Shown here: positions 1-8,124 of the stretch, piece after piece | How the letters are laid out: every line of letters begins with the position of its first letter | Numbering within the stretch: the first letter of the stretch is position 1 | NCBI RefSeq assembly: GCF_900141845.1 | Contig: NZ_FQZB01000005.1 | Coordinates: 62,001-126,000 of the forward strand | Length of the DNA stretch: 64,000 bases | Reading direction: 5' to 3' | DNA from: Clostridium cavendishii DSM 21758 | GTDB taxonomy: Bacteria; Bacillota; Clostridia; Clostridiales; Clostridiaceae | Notes under the pieces: model-generated | Told to the model about the DNA's origin: nothing | Database searches by the model: none | The model's input: only the letters and a program-made list of their open reading frames with translations | Program-made: the position numbers and the translations under genes

Positions 1-2
1 CT

Positions 3-590
3 AAACTTATTATGTTAATGGGACCAATAATTATTTTGACGGTCTCCCTTTTAGAGACTATAGGTAATAAAGGCAAAGTAGATAGTATATATAATGCTAG
101 TGAATTGTTTATTTATCAGCAAATTATATTTTTTTGGATGCTTATAATCACAGAATTTAGTAGAGAGACAAGTATATTTTCTATGCCAGTTAGAAAGAAA
201 GACATAATAAAAGAATATTATATATGTTCATTAATATATTTTGTATTTTATACATTTATAAATATGTGTGTACGTATTGTTGTATTTAAACTTTATAACG
301 CAAATGCAGTCCAGTTTGAAAGGTTAAGTATATTAGGAATTCAAGAATTTTTATTTCTTACACTTACAGTTTTGATAATCTTGCCATTAATAATACTGTA
401 TAAAAATTGGGGGATGATATTGGCAGCTGTATTATTTTATATAGAACATCGTATTAAAATTATTAGCGTGGATTATGTATGGCTTATTGTTAAAAATAAT
501 TTATTAATAAGTATAGGACTTACAATGCTTTTAAGTTATATTTCTTATAAAATAGTATTACTATTATTTAATAAAAAGCCGTGTGTTTAA
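3..590 (+). CDS. ABC-2 type transporter permease, 5' end cut by window edge
   Basis: The frame is open to the left edge, so the visible ATG at 12 is probably internal and the true start lies outside the window. The 192 visible residues are dominated by hydrophobic segments, about five or six helices. A short polar stretch, SMPVRKKDIIKEYY, matches the 'MPVsRkdi' element typical of ABC-2 permeases of the ABC2_membrane_5 type. Two further genes downstream carry the same element, so this is the first of three tandem paralogues. The partner ATPase is not in the window and would be expected upstream. The family assignment rests on the motif and topology. The substrate is unknown. Confidence 0.6.
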   Translation, partial: KLIMLMGPIIILTVSLLETIGNKGKVDSIYNASELFIYQQIIFFWMLIITEFSRETSIFSMPVRKKDIIKEYYICSLIYFVFYTFINMCVRIVVFKLYNANAVQFERLSILGIQEFLFLTLTVLIILPLIILYKNWGMILAAVLFYIEHRIKIISVDYVWLIVKNNLLISIGLTMLLSYISYKIVLLLFNKKPCV

Positions 591-611
591 TAGCTTTATG
601 GAGGGATTTAC

Positions 612-1231
612 ATGGGGAAATTAATAAAAGTTTCTATTGATAGATATAAATATTCAATGATAGTTGTACCTTTAATTATAAGTATTATTACAACTATATG
701 TTTAATTTTAATAGAGAAAAATGAATATTTTTATTTTTATATTTTTATAGAAAAATAATTATTATTTCGGGACTTGCTTATATCACTATATTTATAGGAA
801 AGCGTAGTATGATAAGTATTAATATGCCAGTGTCAAAAATGGATAGGATAAATGCTTCATATTTAATGGGTTTTGTAAATATAGTAGTGTTTTTTATTAC
901 TGTGTTTATAGTTAGTTATTTTACTTTTAAATATAAAACAGGTGTTTATGATTTTAGAAATATCAGTTTTAATTTGTTAAAATCCACTATAGAAGGCGGA
1001 ATCTTATTAAGTGTACTTAATGTTATTTATATTTTTACTAGTATTAGGATTAACTATAATTTGGGTAATGGAATAATATATTTTTTTGTAATTGTTTTTA
1101 GTAGTTATTTTAATTTTAAAATAGATGATGGTACAAGTTTAATATTATATGGTGTGTTAGCAGGTATAGGTTTAATTTTGTCATATATAATTTCGTTTAA
1201 AATATTTGATAGATATTCAGTAGTAAAATAA
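612..1231 (+). pseudogene. ABC-2 type permease, frameshifted
   Basis: A good ribosome site (GGAGGG at 600-605) precedes ATG 612. That frame encodes 48 codons and stops at 756-758. From 755 the -1 frame stays open to 1231, and the two halves join smoothly into one roughly 206-residue membrane protein (…YIFIEK then IIIISGLAYITIF…). The downstream half carries INMPVSKMDRINASY, the same element as in its two neighbours. The break falls in a run of five A (751-755), and loss of one A would explain it. It could be a real pseudogene, a sequencing error in a homopolymer or, less likely, a -1 slip during translation. Confidence 0.7.
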
Positions 1232-1252
1232 TTTAAGATAGGAATGATTTTT

Positions 1253-1966
1253 ATGAAAGGTCTTATTTTTAGAGATTTACAAAGATATAAAAGAGATATT
1301 TATATAATAATAGTTTTAGGTGTTTTATTTAATATTCCACTTACAGAAATGACAGCTTACTTAAGTGGAACCGACAGAGAAATTATTACTAGTTTGATTT
1401 TCTTTCAGTGGGGTATATTTTTCAATATAGGTGTAACATTTATTATTGCAAACTCACATATATCAAATGTAGAAAAAATATACTTAAATCAATATCCAGT
1501 AACTAGAGGCGATGTAATCTTAAGTAAGTTAATAAGTTGTATTATGTTTTATATAATCTTATGTGTTTCAAATTTTGTTGGAGCATATATAATTAATTTT
1601 ATAGTACCTAATTATAATGTTATAATGCTAGGCTTTAACCATATATTATTTTTAGTAGGACTAGTTATTATGCTACCTATTTTTGTATATGTTTTTGGGT
1701 TAGTTTTTAAGTTTAATAAAAAAGGATTTTATTTTGTAGTCTTTTCATATCTAATATCTCCTATTATAGTGAACTTTATTTCAAGAATAACTGGCTTAAA
1801 TATAAAAGAATCAGGTTATAACTTTATAGTGAATGTATTACAGAGATTATTCAATGAACAAATTTTAGCTATAACAGGTTTAATTATAGTTATTTTGGTA
1901 GGTGGATTTTTAGTATTTATAATATTAAAAAAGATATATGAGAGTGTAGATTTAGAGTGGTTATAA
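1253..1966 (+). CDS. ABC-2 type transporter permease
   Basis: A 237-residue protein with about six hydrophobic helices and the family element NQYPVTRGDVILSK near residue 80. It is the third of three tandem permease paralogues. The start at ATG 1253 is preferred over ATG 1244 because the AGGA ribosome site at 1240-1243 sits next to 1244 but about 9 bases from 1253. It probably forms the membrane part of an ABC exporter whose ATPase lies upstream of the window. A terminator follows at 1983. The substrate cannot be inferred. Confidence 0.65.
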   Translation: MKGLIFRDLQRYKRDIYIIIVLGVLFNIPLTEMTAYLSGTDREIITSLIFFQWGIFFNIGVTFIIANSHISNVEKIYLNQYPVTRGDVILSKLISCIMFYIILCVSNFVGAYIINFIVPNYNVIMLGFNHILFLVGLVIMLPIFVYVFGLVFKFNKKGFYFVVFSYLISPIIVNFISRITGLNIKESGYNFIVNVLQRLFNEQILAITGLIIVILVGGFLVFIILKKIYESVDLEWL

Positions 1967-1982
1967 AATAACAGGCTTTTAA

Positions 1983-2012
1983 AAGTTGTTACTTAGGTAG
2001 CAACTTTTTTTA
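1983..2012 (+). terminator. Rho-independent terminator after the permease genes
   Basis: A 10-base arm (1983-1992) pairs with 1997-2006 with one G-U pair around a TTAG loop, followed by a T run to 2011. It separates the permease genes from the PadR unit. Confidence 0.8.
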
Positions 2013-2044
2013 TATGAAAAATTTATTTAACTATTACAATATAG

Positions 2045-2061
2045 TATACTTTACATTGTAA
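2045..2061 (+). promoter_or_regulatory. Probable -10 box and palindromic operator of the PadR gene
   Basis: TATACT at 2045-2050 could be a -10 box. It abuts a perfect 5-1-5 palindrome, TTACA-T-TGTAA, at 2051-2061, on the expected transcription start. PadR proteins usually bind short palindromes in their own promoters, so autoregulation is the likely reading. The -35 box is not clear. Confidence 0.4.
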
Positions 2062-2096
2062 GGGTGCAGTGATATCCTAATATTAGGAGGTAGTAT

Positions 2097-2420
2097 ATGG
2101 AAATAAATAAAGAGCAATTAAAAGGTTATATTGAGAGCATAATTTTAAATTGTATTTCTACTCAAGATAGATATGGGTATGAAATTATGAAAAAAATAAA
2201 AGAATCGAGTAATGATACGTTTGAAATGAAGGAAGGAACACTTTATGTGGTGTTAAAAAGATTAGAAGTAAAGGGGTTAGTAACTTCATATTGGAATGAC
2301 GATACTAATGGTGGTCGGAGAAAGTATTATAATATAACAGAAGAGGGAAAAGAACAGCTTAATATAAAAAAATCTGAGTGGAGCTTCTTCAAGGAAGTAA
2401 TAGATAAGTTGATGGTTTAA
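2097..2420 (+). CDS. PadR family transcriptional regulator
   Basis: A 107-residue protein with the full PadR winged helix. ILNCIS…YGYEIMKKI is the first helices, EMKEGTLYVVLKRLEVKGLV is the recognition helix region, and GGRRKYYNITEEGKEQL is the wing. Its length is that of the short PadR-s2 class with only a brief dimerisation helix. The ribosome site AGGAGG lies upstream. It is followed 16 bases later by the prefix/VanZ membrane protein, a pairing common in Firmicutes where PadR controls the adjacent membrane gene. The effector is unknown. Confidence 0.9.
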   Translation: MEINKEQLKGYIESIILNCISTQDRYGYEIMKKIKESSNDTFEMKEGTLYVVLKRLEVKGLVTSYWNDDTNGGRRKYYNITEEGKEQLNIKKSEWSFFKEVIDKLMV

Positions 2421-2436
2421 AAGGGGAGAGTTTATT

Positions 2437-3309
2437 ATGAAAAGTGTAGAAAAATACATAAATTCTATATGTAATAATTTTAGTTTGGAAGATAATGAAT
2501 TAGAGGATTTTAAAGCAGAGATAAGAAATCATTTAATGGAAAATATAAAGGATTTACAAGCTAAGGGACATTCAGAAGAAGAAAGTATAAAAATAGCTGT
2601 AGACAGGTTTGGAGAAGAAAAGATTATTGGAGAATTTTCAGAAGTACTAACAGTTAGAAGGGACAGATTTATAAAGATATTAGTTTTAGCATTAACTATA
2701 ATTCCTTCAATTTTAATATTTAGAGAATTAGTTCATTTAGATGGACTAAATAGACCATTTGCTTTTTTAATTTTACTTCCAATATATTTTATATATCAAG
2801 GAACTGATATATATTTAAAACATAAAAGAAATATAAAGATTGATAAGAAGATTGAAATTATAAAAGGATTGTTTATAATTTGTTTTATAAATATTTTAGG
2901 TAGAATAATATTTCCTTTAGATTGTTATGCTGACCTTAGTAAGTCAAAATATCCTTATATAAACCTAGTTCCATTTTCTAACCTAGTAGAATGTATAAAA
3001 ACTCAAGATTATTATTTTTTACAGTTTGTACTTTTAGGGTTGGTAAGAACCATATTATGTTTTATACCATTAGGATTATTAACGCCTATGCTTTTTAATG
3101 AATTTAAATCAATTAAGAAAATTAGTATATTACCAATAGGAATATTTATATTTCAGGCTATATTTGAAACCTTTAAAGCTTATACTGGAAGATTTGGTGG
3201 ATTCATATACACAGAGAGTCTAATTAAATATATTTTAGGTACTATTATAGGTTATGGATTATATTGTATTTTAAATAAGAAGCAGACTAATTATTTTAAA
3301 GTTAGGTAA
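2437..3309 (+). CDS. Permease-prefix domain fused to a VanZ-like membrane domain
   Basis: The 290 residues fall into two parts. Residues 1 to about 75 are soluble and charged (YINSICNNFSLEDNELEDFK; SIKIAVDRFGEEKIIGEF), matching the permease-prefix/DUF1700-like domain often found next to PadR genes. Residues 80-285 form about five to six helices with INLVPFSNLVECIK, PLGLLTPMLF and QAIFETFKAYTGRFGG, the conserved elements of VanZ-like domains. VanZ itself gives low-level teicoplanin resistance, but most VanZ-like proteins have no known function. It is co-transcribed with the PadR gene. The role is inferred to be in the cell envelope. Confidence 0.75.
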   Translation: MKSVEKYINSICNNFSLEDNELEDFKAEIRNHLMENIKDLQAKGHSEEESIKIAVDRFGEEKIIGEFSEVLTVRRDRFIKILVLALTIIPSILIFRELVHLDGLNRPFAFLILLPIYFIYQGTDIYLKHKRNIKIDKKIEIIKGLFIICFINILGRIIFPLDCYADLSKSKYPYINLVPFSNLVECIKTQDYYFLQFVLLGLVRTILCFIPLGLLTPMLFNEFKSIKKISILPIGIFIFQAIFETFKAYTGRFGGFIYTESLIKYILGTIIGYGLYCILNKKQTNYFKVR

Positions 3310-3312
3310 ATA

Positions 3313-3341
3313 TTGCTTATAATATTTAAATATGATATTAT
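3313..3341 (+). promoter_or_regulatory. Promoter of the thiamine salvage operon
   Basis: TTGCTT (3313-3318), a 17-base spacer, and TATTAT (3336-3341). Transcription would start near 3348, about 20 bases before the TPP aptamer. Confidence 0.6.
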
Positions 3342-3365
3342 GAAATTGTAAAAATAAATATTTAG

Positions 3366-3460
3366 GACACAGGGGGGCTGGATTTGGCCAGCTGAGATTA
3401 AGAACCGATATTCTTTGACCCTATAACCTGAACTGGGTAATGCCAGCGTAGGAAGTTGTT
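3366..3460 (+). promoter_or_regulatory. TPP riboswitch (THI element) aptamer
   Basis: All conserved TPP aptamer blocks are present in order: GGGGGGCT, GCTGAGATTAAGAACC, ACCCTATAACCTGAACTGGG and TAATGCCAGCGTAGGAAG. It binds thiamine pyrophosphate. With the terminator at 3494 it should switch off the five-gene thi operon when TPP is plentiful. Segments between the aptamer and terminator (TACTAA near 3465 and TTAGTA near 3485) could pair in an alternative fold. Confidence 0.97.
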
Positions 3461-3493
3461 TGCTACTAATCTAGTATTTTGTTTTAGTAACGT

Positions 3494-3526
3494 AAAGTAC
3501 GAATCCTATGGGTTCGTACTTTTTTT
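3494..3526 (+). terminator. Terminator of the TPP riboswitch expression platform
   Basis: A 13-base-pair stem (3494-3506 with 3510-3522, one G-U) closes a TAT loop and runs into seven T. It lies 34 bases after the aptamer and 178 bases before thiW, so it acts as the regulated terminator. Confidence 0.9.
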
Positions 3527-3703
3527 GTGGCAAAAATTCCTTAAGTGAAAAGTCAAATCTTAAGATAGAGTTAAAATTTTAATTTTACAGCATGAATTTA
3601 TCTACTTGTTAATTTTGTATTTTGAATTTAAGTAGTTATGATTTGGCTATCACAGTAAAATCTTAATTGTTATTTTTACAAGTAACAAAAGGAGGAATTG
3701 TTT

Positions 3704-4210
3704 ATGAAAACAAAAAAATTAACACTCTCGGGTTTGTTGATTGCTTTGGGGGTAATTACAGGAAATCTTATTTTCATACCGGTAGGAGGAGCAAAATGTT
3801 TTCCAGTACAGCATATAATTAATGTTTTAGCAGCTGTGATTTTAGGTCCAGGCTATGCTTTATGTGTTGCTTTTAGCATTTCATTATTAAGAAATATATT
3901 AGGTGTAGGAACTATTTTGGCTTTTCCAGGAAGTATGATAGGAGCTTTTTTAGCAGGAATTATTTATAAGAAGACTAAGAAAAATATACTAGCTGTTTTA
4001 GGTGAGGTTTTTGGAACAGGAATTTTAGGTGGGTGGGTTGCATGTTTAATGGCTAAATTAATTATGGGTAAAAGTGTAGGAGCATTATATTTTATACCAC
4101 CATTTTTGATAAGTACAGTTGGAGGAAGCTTAATAGCTTATTTATTACTTAAAGCGTTAGAAGCATCTAAAGTTTTAAATATAGTTGGTTTTAGAGGAGA
4201 GATAAAATAA
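3704..4210 (+). CDS. thiW: ThiW, energy-coupling-factor S component for thiazole
   Basis: A 168-residue membrane protein with five to six helices. It begins MKTKKLTLSGLLIALGVI and contains IPVGGAKCFPVQHIINVLAA and PGSMIGAFLAGIIYKK, characteristic of ThiW, the proposed hydroxyethylthiazole S component of ECF transporters. ATG 3704 is chosen because GGAGG at 3691-3695 is 8 bases away; the TTG at 3698 is too close. The shared ECF A and T subunits are not in the window. It sits first in a TPP-riboswitch operon, where the thiazole kinase ThiM would use its cargo. Its TAA shares one base with the thiD start. Confidence 0.93.
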   Translation: MKTKKLTLSGLLIALGVITGNLIFIPVGGAKCFPVQHIINVLAAVILGPGYALCVAFSISLLRNILGVGTILAFPGSMIGAFLAGIIYKKTKKNILAVLGEVFGTGILGGWVACLMAKLIMGKSVGALYFIPPFLISTVGGSLIAYLLLKALEASKVLNIVGFRGEIK

Positions 4211-5037
4211 TGATAAAAAAAGTATTAACAATAGCAGGTTCAGATAGTTCAGGTGGAGCAGGAATTCAAGCAGATCTTAAGAGCTTTAGTGCAAATTATG
4301 TATATGGAATGAGTGTCATAACTGCAGTGACTGCACAAAATACACAAGGTGTTTTTATGGTTCAAGATATAGATAAAGAGGTTGTAAAAGCACAGCTTGA
4401 TGCAGTATTTACAGATATTGAAGTAGATGGAGTAAAGGTTGGTATGGTTTCAAAGATAGATACTATAGTTGCTATAAGTGAAGCTCTTAAGACTTATAAA
4501 GCTAAAAATGTAGTAATAGATCCAGTTATGGTATCTAAAAGTGGGTATTCTCTTTTAAAAGAAAGTTCTAAGCAAACTTTAATTAAAGAACTTATACCAC
4601 TTGCAGATGTATTGACTCCTAATATTCCAGAAGCAGAAGAAATATTAAGTGAAGTTAAAGGTGAGAAAATTACTATAGAAACTATAAAGGATATGGAAGA
4701 GGCTGCAAGAGCATTATGTGAATTAGGCAGTAGAACTGTATTAGTAAAAGGAGGACATAGTGTAGGAGAAGCTACAGATGTTCTTTTTGATGGTAAAGAT
4801 ATAAGTTATTTTAAATCTGAAAGAATAAATACAAAAAATACTCATGGTACAGGTTGTACTTTATCTTCAGCAATAGCTGCAAATTTAGCTAAGGGTATGG
4901 AAGTAAAAGAAGCTATAGGGAAGGCAAAAGAGTATATAACTATAGCTATAAAACATTCTTTAGATATTGGACATGGAGTAGGTCCTACAAATCATTTTTA
5001 TGAACTATACAAGAAGGGCGGAAAAAGTTGTGAATAA
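4210..5037 (+). CDS. thiD: Hydroxymethylpyrimidine/phosphomethylpyrimidine kinase
   Basis: ThiD phosphorylates HMP to HMP-P and then to HMP-PP, the pyrimidine half of thiamine. The 275 residues have the ribokinase-like signature: the N-terminal GSDSSGGAGIQADLK at 9-23, VIDPVMVSKSG in the middle, and the anion-hole segment THGTGCTLSSAIAANLAKG near the C-terminus. The length is normal. The start overlaps the thiW stop by one base, indicating translational coupling. Its substrate would be supplied by CytX, encoded next. Confidence 0.97.
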   Translation: MIKKVLTIAGSDSSGGAGIQADLKSFSANYVYGMSVITAVTAQNTQGVFMVQDIDKEVVKAQLDAVFTDIEVDGVKVGMVSKIDTIVAISEALKTYKAKNVVIDPVMVSKSGYSLLKESSKQTLIKELIPLADVLTPNIPEAEEILSEVKGEKITIETIKDMEEAARALCELGSRTVLVKGGHSVGEATDVLFDGKDISYFKSERINTKNTHGTGCTLSSAIAANLAKGMEVKEAIGKAKEYITIAIKHSLDIGHGVGPTNHFYELYKKGGKSCE

Positions 5038-6244
5038 AACTAATGATAAACTTGGATTTTTTACTTTTGTGTTTTTATGGTTTGGAGCAGCTGTATCCAT
5101 TGCAGAAATACTTACAGGAGGGCTTATAGCTCCACTTGGATTTAAAATAGGGTTAGCTACTATATTAATAGGACATCTTATAGGAACTACAATTTTTGCT
5201 TTAGGTGGAATAATAGGATATAGAGAAAAAATAACAGCTATGGAATCTACTAAAATAGCTTTTGGAAGTTATGGAAGTTATTTGTTTTCGGTATTAAATA
5301 TACTTCAATTAATTGGGTGGACAGCAGTTATGATAAAGTCTTCTGCTACTTCAATAAATTTAATAACTAAAAGCCTTTGGAATGTTGATAACTTTATAGT
5401 TTGTGCTTTATTTATTGGTTTACTTACAGCCTTATGGATAGCCTTTGGTAAAGTTGGAATTGAGAAAATAAATAATATAGCTGTAATGCTTCTATTTATA
5501 TTAACATTAATTTTAGGATTTGTAATATTTAAGGATGGAAGCTTGCTTAACAAAACAGTAGAAGGTCAAATGACAATAGGAGGAGCTATAGAGCTTAGTG
5601 TAGTTATGCCTCTTTCATGGTTACCTTTAATAGCAGACTATACAAGATTTGCAAAAAATGAAAAATCAGCTGGGGTAGGTAGCTTCTTAGGATATTTTAT
5701 AGGTAGTGCTTGGATGTTTATTATAGGGCTTGCTTCAGCTATAATATCTCAAAATTCAGATCCTTCAGCTATTATGTTAGCTGTAAACTTAGGAGTTACT
5801 GCACTTTTAATAGTGGTTTTATCAACTGTAACTACAACTTTTATGGATGTGTATTCTGCGGGGATATCTTTTAGAAATATAACAAAGAAGTTAGATGAAA
5901 AAACTATAGGGCTTATTATGGCCGGAATAGGAACAGTTTTAGCGATTGTAGTTCAAATGGAGAATTATGAAAGCTTTTTATATGCTATAGGTTCGGTTTT
6001 TGCGCCATTATTTGCAGTACTTATAACAGAATACTTTATTATAAAATCGGATATTAAAGCTAAAATTAATATGAAGATAAATTTAGGAGCATTTTTAGTT
6101 TGGGTAATGGGTGTTGTTTTATATTATGTGTTTATAAAATTTGATTTGATAATAGGTGCTACATTGCCAGTAATGATTATAACAGGAGTACTATATAAAA
6201 TTTCTTGGGAGGTTGTGAATAAATGGAAGCTTGTAAGAGAATAG
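5030..6244 (+). CDS. cytX: CytX, NCS1-family hydroxymethylpyrimidine permease
   Basis: A 404-residue integral membrane protein with about twelve helices. FLWFGAAVSIAEILTGGLIA at the N-terminus and PLSWLPLIADYTRFAKN in the middle are typical of cytosine/HMP transporters of the NCS1 family. CytX proteins encoded under TPP riboswitches are assigned HMP uptake. I chose GTG 5030, with AGGGCGG 8 bases upstream and an 8-base overlap with thiD. An upstream in-frame ATG at 5000 has no ribosome site. It pairs functionally with ThiD. Confidence 0.9.
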   Translation: MNKTNDKLGFFTFVFLWFGAAVSIAEILTGGLIAPLGFKIGLATILIGHLIGTTIFALGGIIGYREKITAMESTKIAFGSYGSYLFSVLNILQLIGWTAVMIKSSATSINLITKSLWNVDNFIVCALFIGLLTALWIAFGKVGIEKINNIAVMLLFILTLILGFVIFKDGSLLNKTVEGQMTIGGAIELSVVMPLSWLPLIADYTRFAKNEKSAGVGSFLGYFIGSAWMFIIGLASAIISQNSDPSAIMLAVNLGVTALLIVVLSTVTTTFMDVYSAGISFRNITKKLDEKTIGLIMAGIGTVLAIVVQMENYESFLYAIGSVFAPLFAVLITEYFIIKSDIKAKINMKINLGAFLVWVMGVVLYYVFIKFDLIIGATLPVMIITGVLYKISWEVVNKWKLVRE

Positions 6245-7059
6245 CTCAGTTACTTGAGAAAGTAAGAAATGAAAAACCACTAGTACATCAGATAACAAAT
6301 TATGTTACGGTAAATGATTGTGCAAATATAACATTAGCATTAGGTGCTTCACCAGTTATGGCAGATGATATTTTAGAAGTTTCAGATATGGTAAGTATAG
6401 CAAAAGCTTTAGTTATAAACATAGGAACTTTAAATAGCAATACTATAGCTTCTATGATACTTGCAGGTAAGACAGCTAATAAATTAAATATACCTGTAGT
6501 TTTAGATCCAGTAGGAGTAGGAGCTACTAAATATAGAACTGATACTGCTAAGAGAATTTTAGATGAAGTTAAGATATCAGTAATCAGAGGAAATTTATCA
6601 GAAATTAAAATTCTTAATGGAATAGAAGGAAAGACAAAAGGTGTGGATAGCACAGAAGAAATATTTTTAGAAAGTAATAATATTGAAGATATAAAACTTA
6701 TGGCAAAAAGCTTTGCAAAAAATATTAAAGCCGCAATAGCTATAACAGGAGCAGTAGATATTATAACTGATGGAGAAACTTTATATACTGTAGAAAATGG
6801 ACATAGTACAATGGCAAAAGTTACTGGTACAGGTTGCATGTGTACAGCTCTTATAGGTTCATTTATGGCAGCAACTAACAATAGTTTACTAGCTAGTTTG
6901 TCAGGTGTTACAGTTATGGGACTTGCAGGAGAAATAGCTTTTGAAAATTTAGATAAGGTTAATGGTGGTACTGGTAGTTTAAAGGTTGGGATTTTAGATG
7001 CAATATGCAATTTAAATGAAGAAATAATTTTAAGGAGAGTTAAGATTAATGAAGGATAA
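6223..7059 (+). CDS. thiM: Hydroxyethylthiazole kinase
   Basis: ThiM phosphorylates hydroxyethylthiazole for thiamine salvage. The 278 residues show the family pattern: PLVHQITNYVTVNDCANITLA at 20-40, ALGASPVMADD, LDPVGVGATKYR, VIRGNLSEIKIL, and the active-site KVTGTGCMCTALIGSF with the conserved Cys. The start overlaps cytX by 22 bases and has a GGGAGG site 10 bases upstream. It supplies the thiazole phosphate joined by ThiE. Confidence 0.97.
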   Translation: MEACKRIAQLLEKVRNEKPLVHQITNYVTVNDCANITLALGASPVMADDILEVSDMVSIAKALVINIGTLNSNTIASMILAGKTANKLNIPVVLDPVGVGATKYRTDTAKRILDEVKISVIRGNLSEIKILNGIEGKTKGVDSTEEIFLESNNIEDIKLMAKSFAKNIKAAIAITGAVDIITDGETLYTVENGHSTMAKVTGTGCMCTALIGSFMAATNNSLLASLSGVTVMGLAGEIAFENLDKVNGGTGSLKVGILDAICNLNEEIILRRVKINEG

Positions 7060-7693
7060 TGTAGACTATAGTCTTTATTTAGTTACAGATAGAAAAATAT
7101 TAAAGGATAGAGATTTAAACAAATCAGTAACTGAGGCAATAGAAGGTGGAGTAAGATTAGTTCAACTTAGAGAAAAAGATATAGATACAAGGGATTTTTA
7201 TAATGTAGCAAAAGAGCTAAAGGCTATTACAGATAGTAAAAATGTACCGCTTATAATAAATGATAGATTAGATATAGCTTTAGCTATAGATACAGCAGGA
7301 GTTCATTTAGGGCAAAAGGATATGCCGCTTTTAAAGGCAAGAGAGATCTTAGGGAATGAAAAAATAATAGGGATTTCAGTAGCTACACTTGAAGAGGCTA
7401 TAATAGCTGAAAAGAATGGAGCCGATTATCTAGGAGTAGGAGCTATGTTTGCAACTAATAGTAAGCTAGATACAAGAAGTGTAACTTTAGATACTTTAAA
7501 AAATATAAAGAAAAGCGTAAAAATACCAGTGGTAGCTATTGGTGGTATAAATGAAACCAATATTGAGAAATTAAAAGAAACTAATATAGATGGAGTAGCT
7601 ATAATATCAGCTATACTTGGAAAAAGGGATATAATTAAAGCAAGTAAAGAACTTATGGATATATTAAAGCATAAGCTATTTTCTAAACAGTGA
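7049..7693 (+). CDS. thiE: Thiamine-phosphate synthase
   Basis: ThiE condenses HMP-PP with thiazole phosphate to give thiamine phosphate. This 214-residue TIM-barrel protein has the expected QLREKDIDTRDFY, LIINDRLDIALAIDTAGVH, HLGQKDMPLLKARE, LGVGAMFATNSKLD and VAIGGINETNI segments. The start overlaps thiM by 11 bases. It completes the salvage pathway. No de novo thiC or thiG gene is present here, so this operon alone depends on imported precursors. A perfect 14-base inverted repeat spans its stop codon. Confidence 0.97.
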   Translation: MKDNVDYSLYLVTDRKILKDRDLNKSVTEAIEGGVRLVQLREKDIDTRDFYNVAKELKAITDSKNVPLIINDRLDIALAIDTAGVHLGQKDMPLLKAREILGNEKIIGISVATLEEAIIAEKNGADYLGVGAMFATNSKLDTRSVTLDTLKNIKKSVKIPVVAIGGINETNIEKLKETNIDGVAIISAILGKRDIIKASKELMDILKHKLFSKQ

Positions 7694-7710
7694 GTATGTT
7701 TAGAAAATAG
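7676..7710 (+). terminator. Hairpin at the end of the thi operon
   Basis: A perfect 14-base-pair inverted repeat (7676-7689 with 7697-7710, loop GTGAGTA) overlaps the last thiE codons. It lacks a proper T run (TTAATT), so termination may be weak. It could instead protect the 3' end of the mRNA. Confidence 0.5.
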
Positions 7711-7763
7711 TTAATTATATACATTATATTGTAGTTGATAGTATAATTATCATTAACAATATA

Positions 7764-7967
7764 ATGTGTGTATATGATTCGGATTATATGAATAAGTTTA
7801 AATCTATTTACAGTGTGAACGAAAAATTTATAAATAATAATCAAACAGTTATAAGTCTACAGTCTAAAGAGTTTTATGTAAAAATGGGGGCAACTCCATG
7901 TGGAGAAGTTGAATCCCTTCTTAGAAAAGGACTAAAGTTAGCATCTAAAATTCCTATAAAACTTTAA
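7764..7967 (+). pseudogene. C-terminal remnant of a GNAT-type acetyltransferase
   Basis: The 67-codon frame from ATG 7764 has no ribosome site and no recognisable start region. Its second half, EFYVKMGATPCGEVESLLRK followed by a short basic tail, resembles the last strand-helix unit of GNAT N-acetyltransferases (FYxKMGA…GE.ES). The acetyl-CoA-binding loop of a full GNAT protein (Q/RxxGxG/A) is missing. I read it as a decayed acetyltransferase tail, still followed by an intact terminator. A genuine short protein is not excluded. Confidence 0.4.
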
Positions 7968-8006
7968 AGTCACTTCATATTAAATTTGTATGAAGTGACT
8001 TTTTTC
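7966..8006 (+). terminator. Rho-independent terminator
   Basis: A perfect 14-base-pair stem (7966-7979 with 7989-8002) with a 9-base loop and T run. It follows the GNAT remnant and isolates the sigma-factor operon. Confidence 0.85.
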
Positions 8007-8124
8007 TGTAAGTATCATAAAAAATATTTATGGTATAATATTAAAAAATTGTAATCAATTCATATGAAGTTTCGTTTTATTAAGTGAAGATATCTTTAAA
8101 TACAGAATATAAGGAGCACAAAAT

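Noticed and set aside
612..808. Programmed -1 frameshift as explanation of the broken permease
   Set aside because: The site GAA AAA TAA lacks a proper X XXY YYZ slippery heptamer and has no obvious downstream stimulatory structure; single-base loss is simpler, although not excluded.
6300..7010. 236-codon minus-strand frame inside thiM
   Set aside because: Antisense shadow of a clear ThiM gene; no ribosome site and Ile/Ser-rich composition expected from reversed AT-rich codons.
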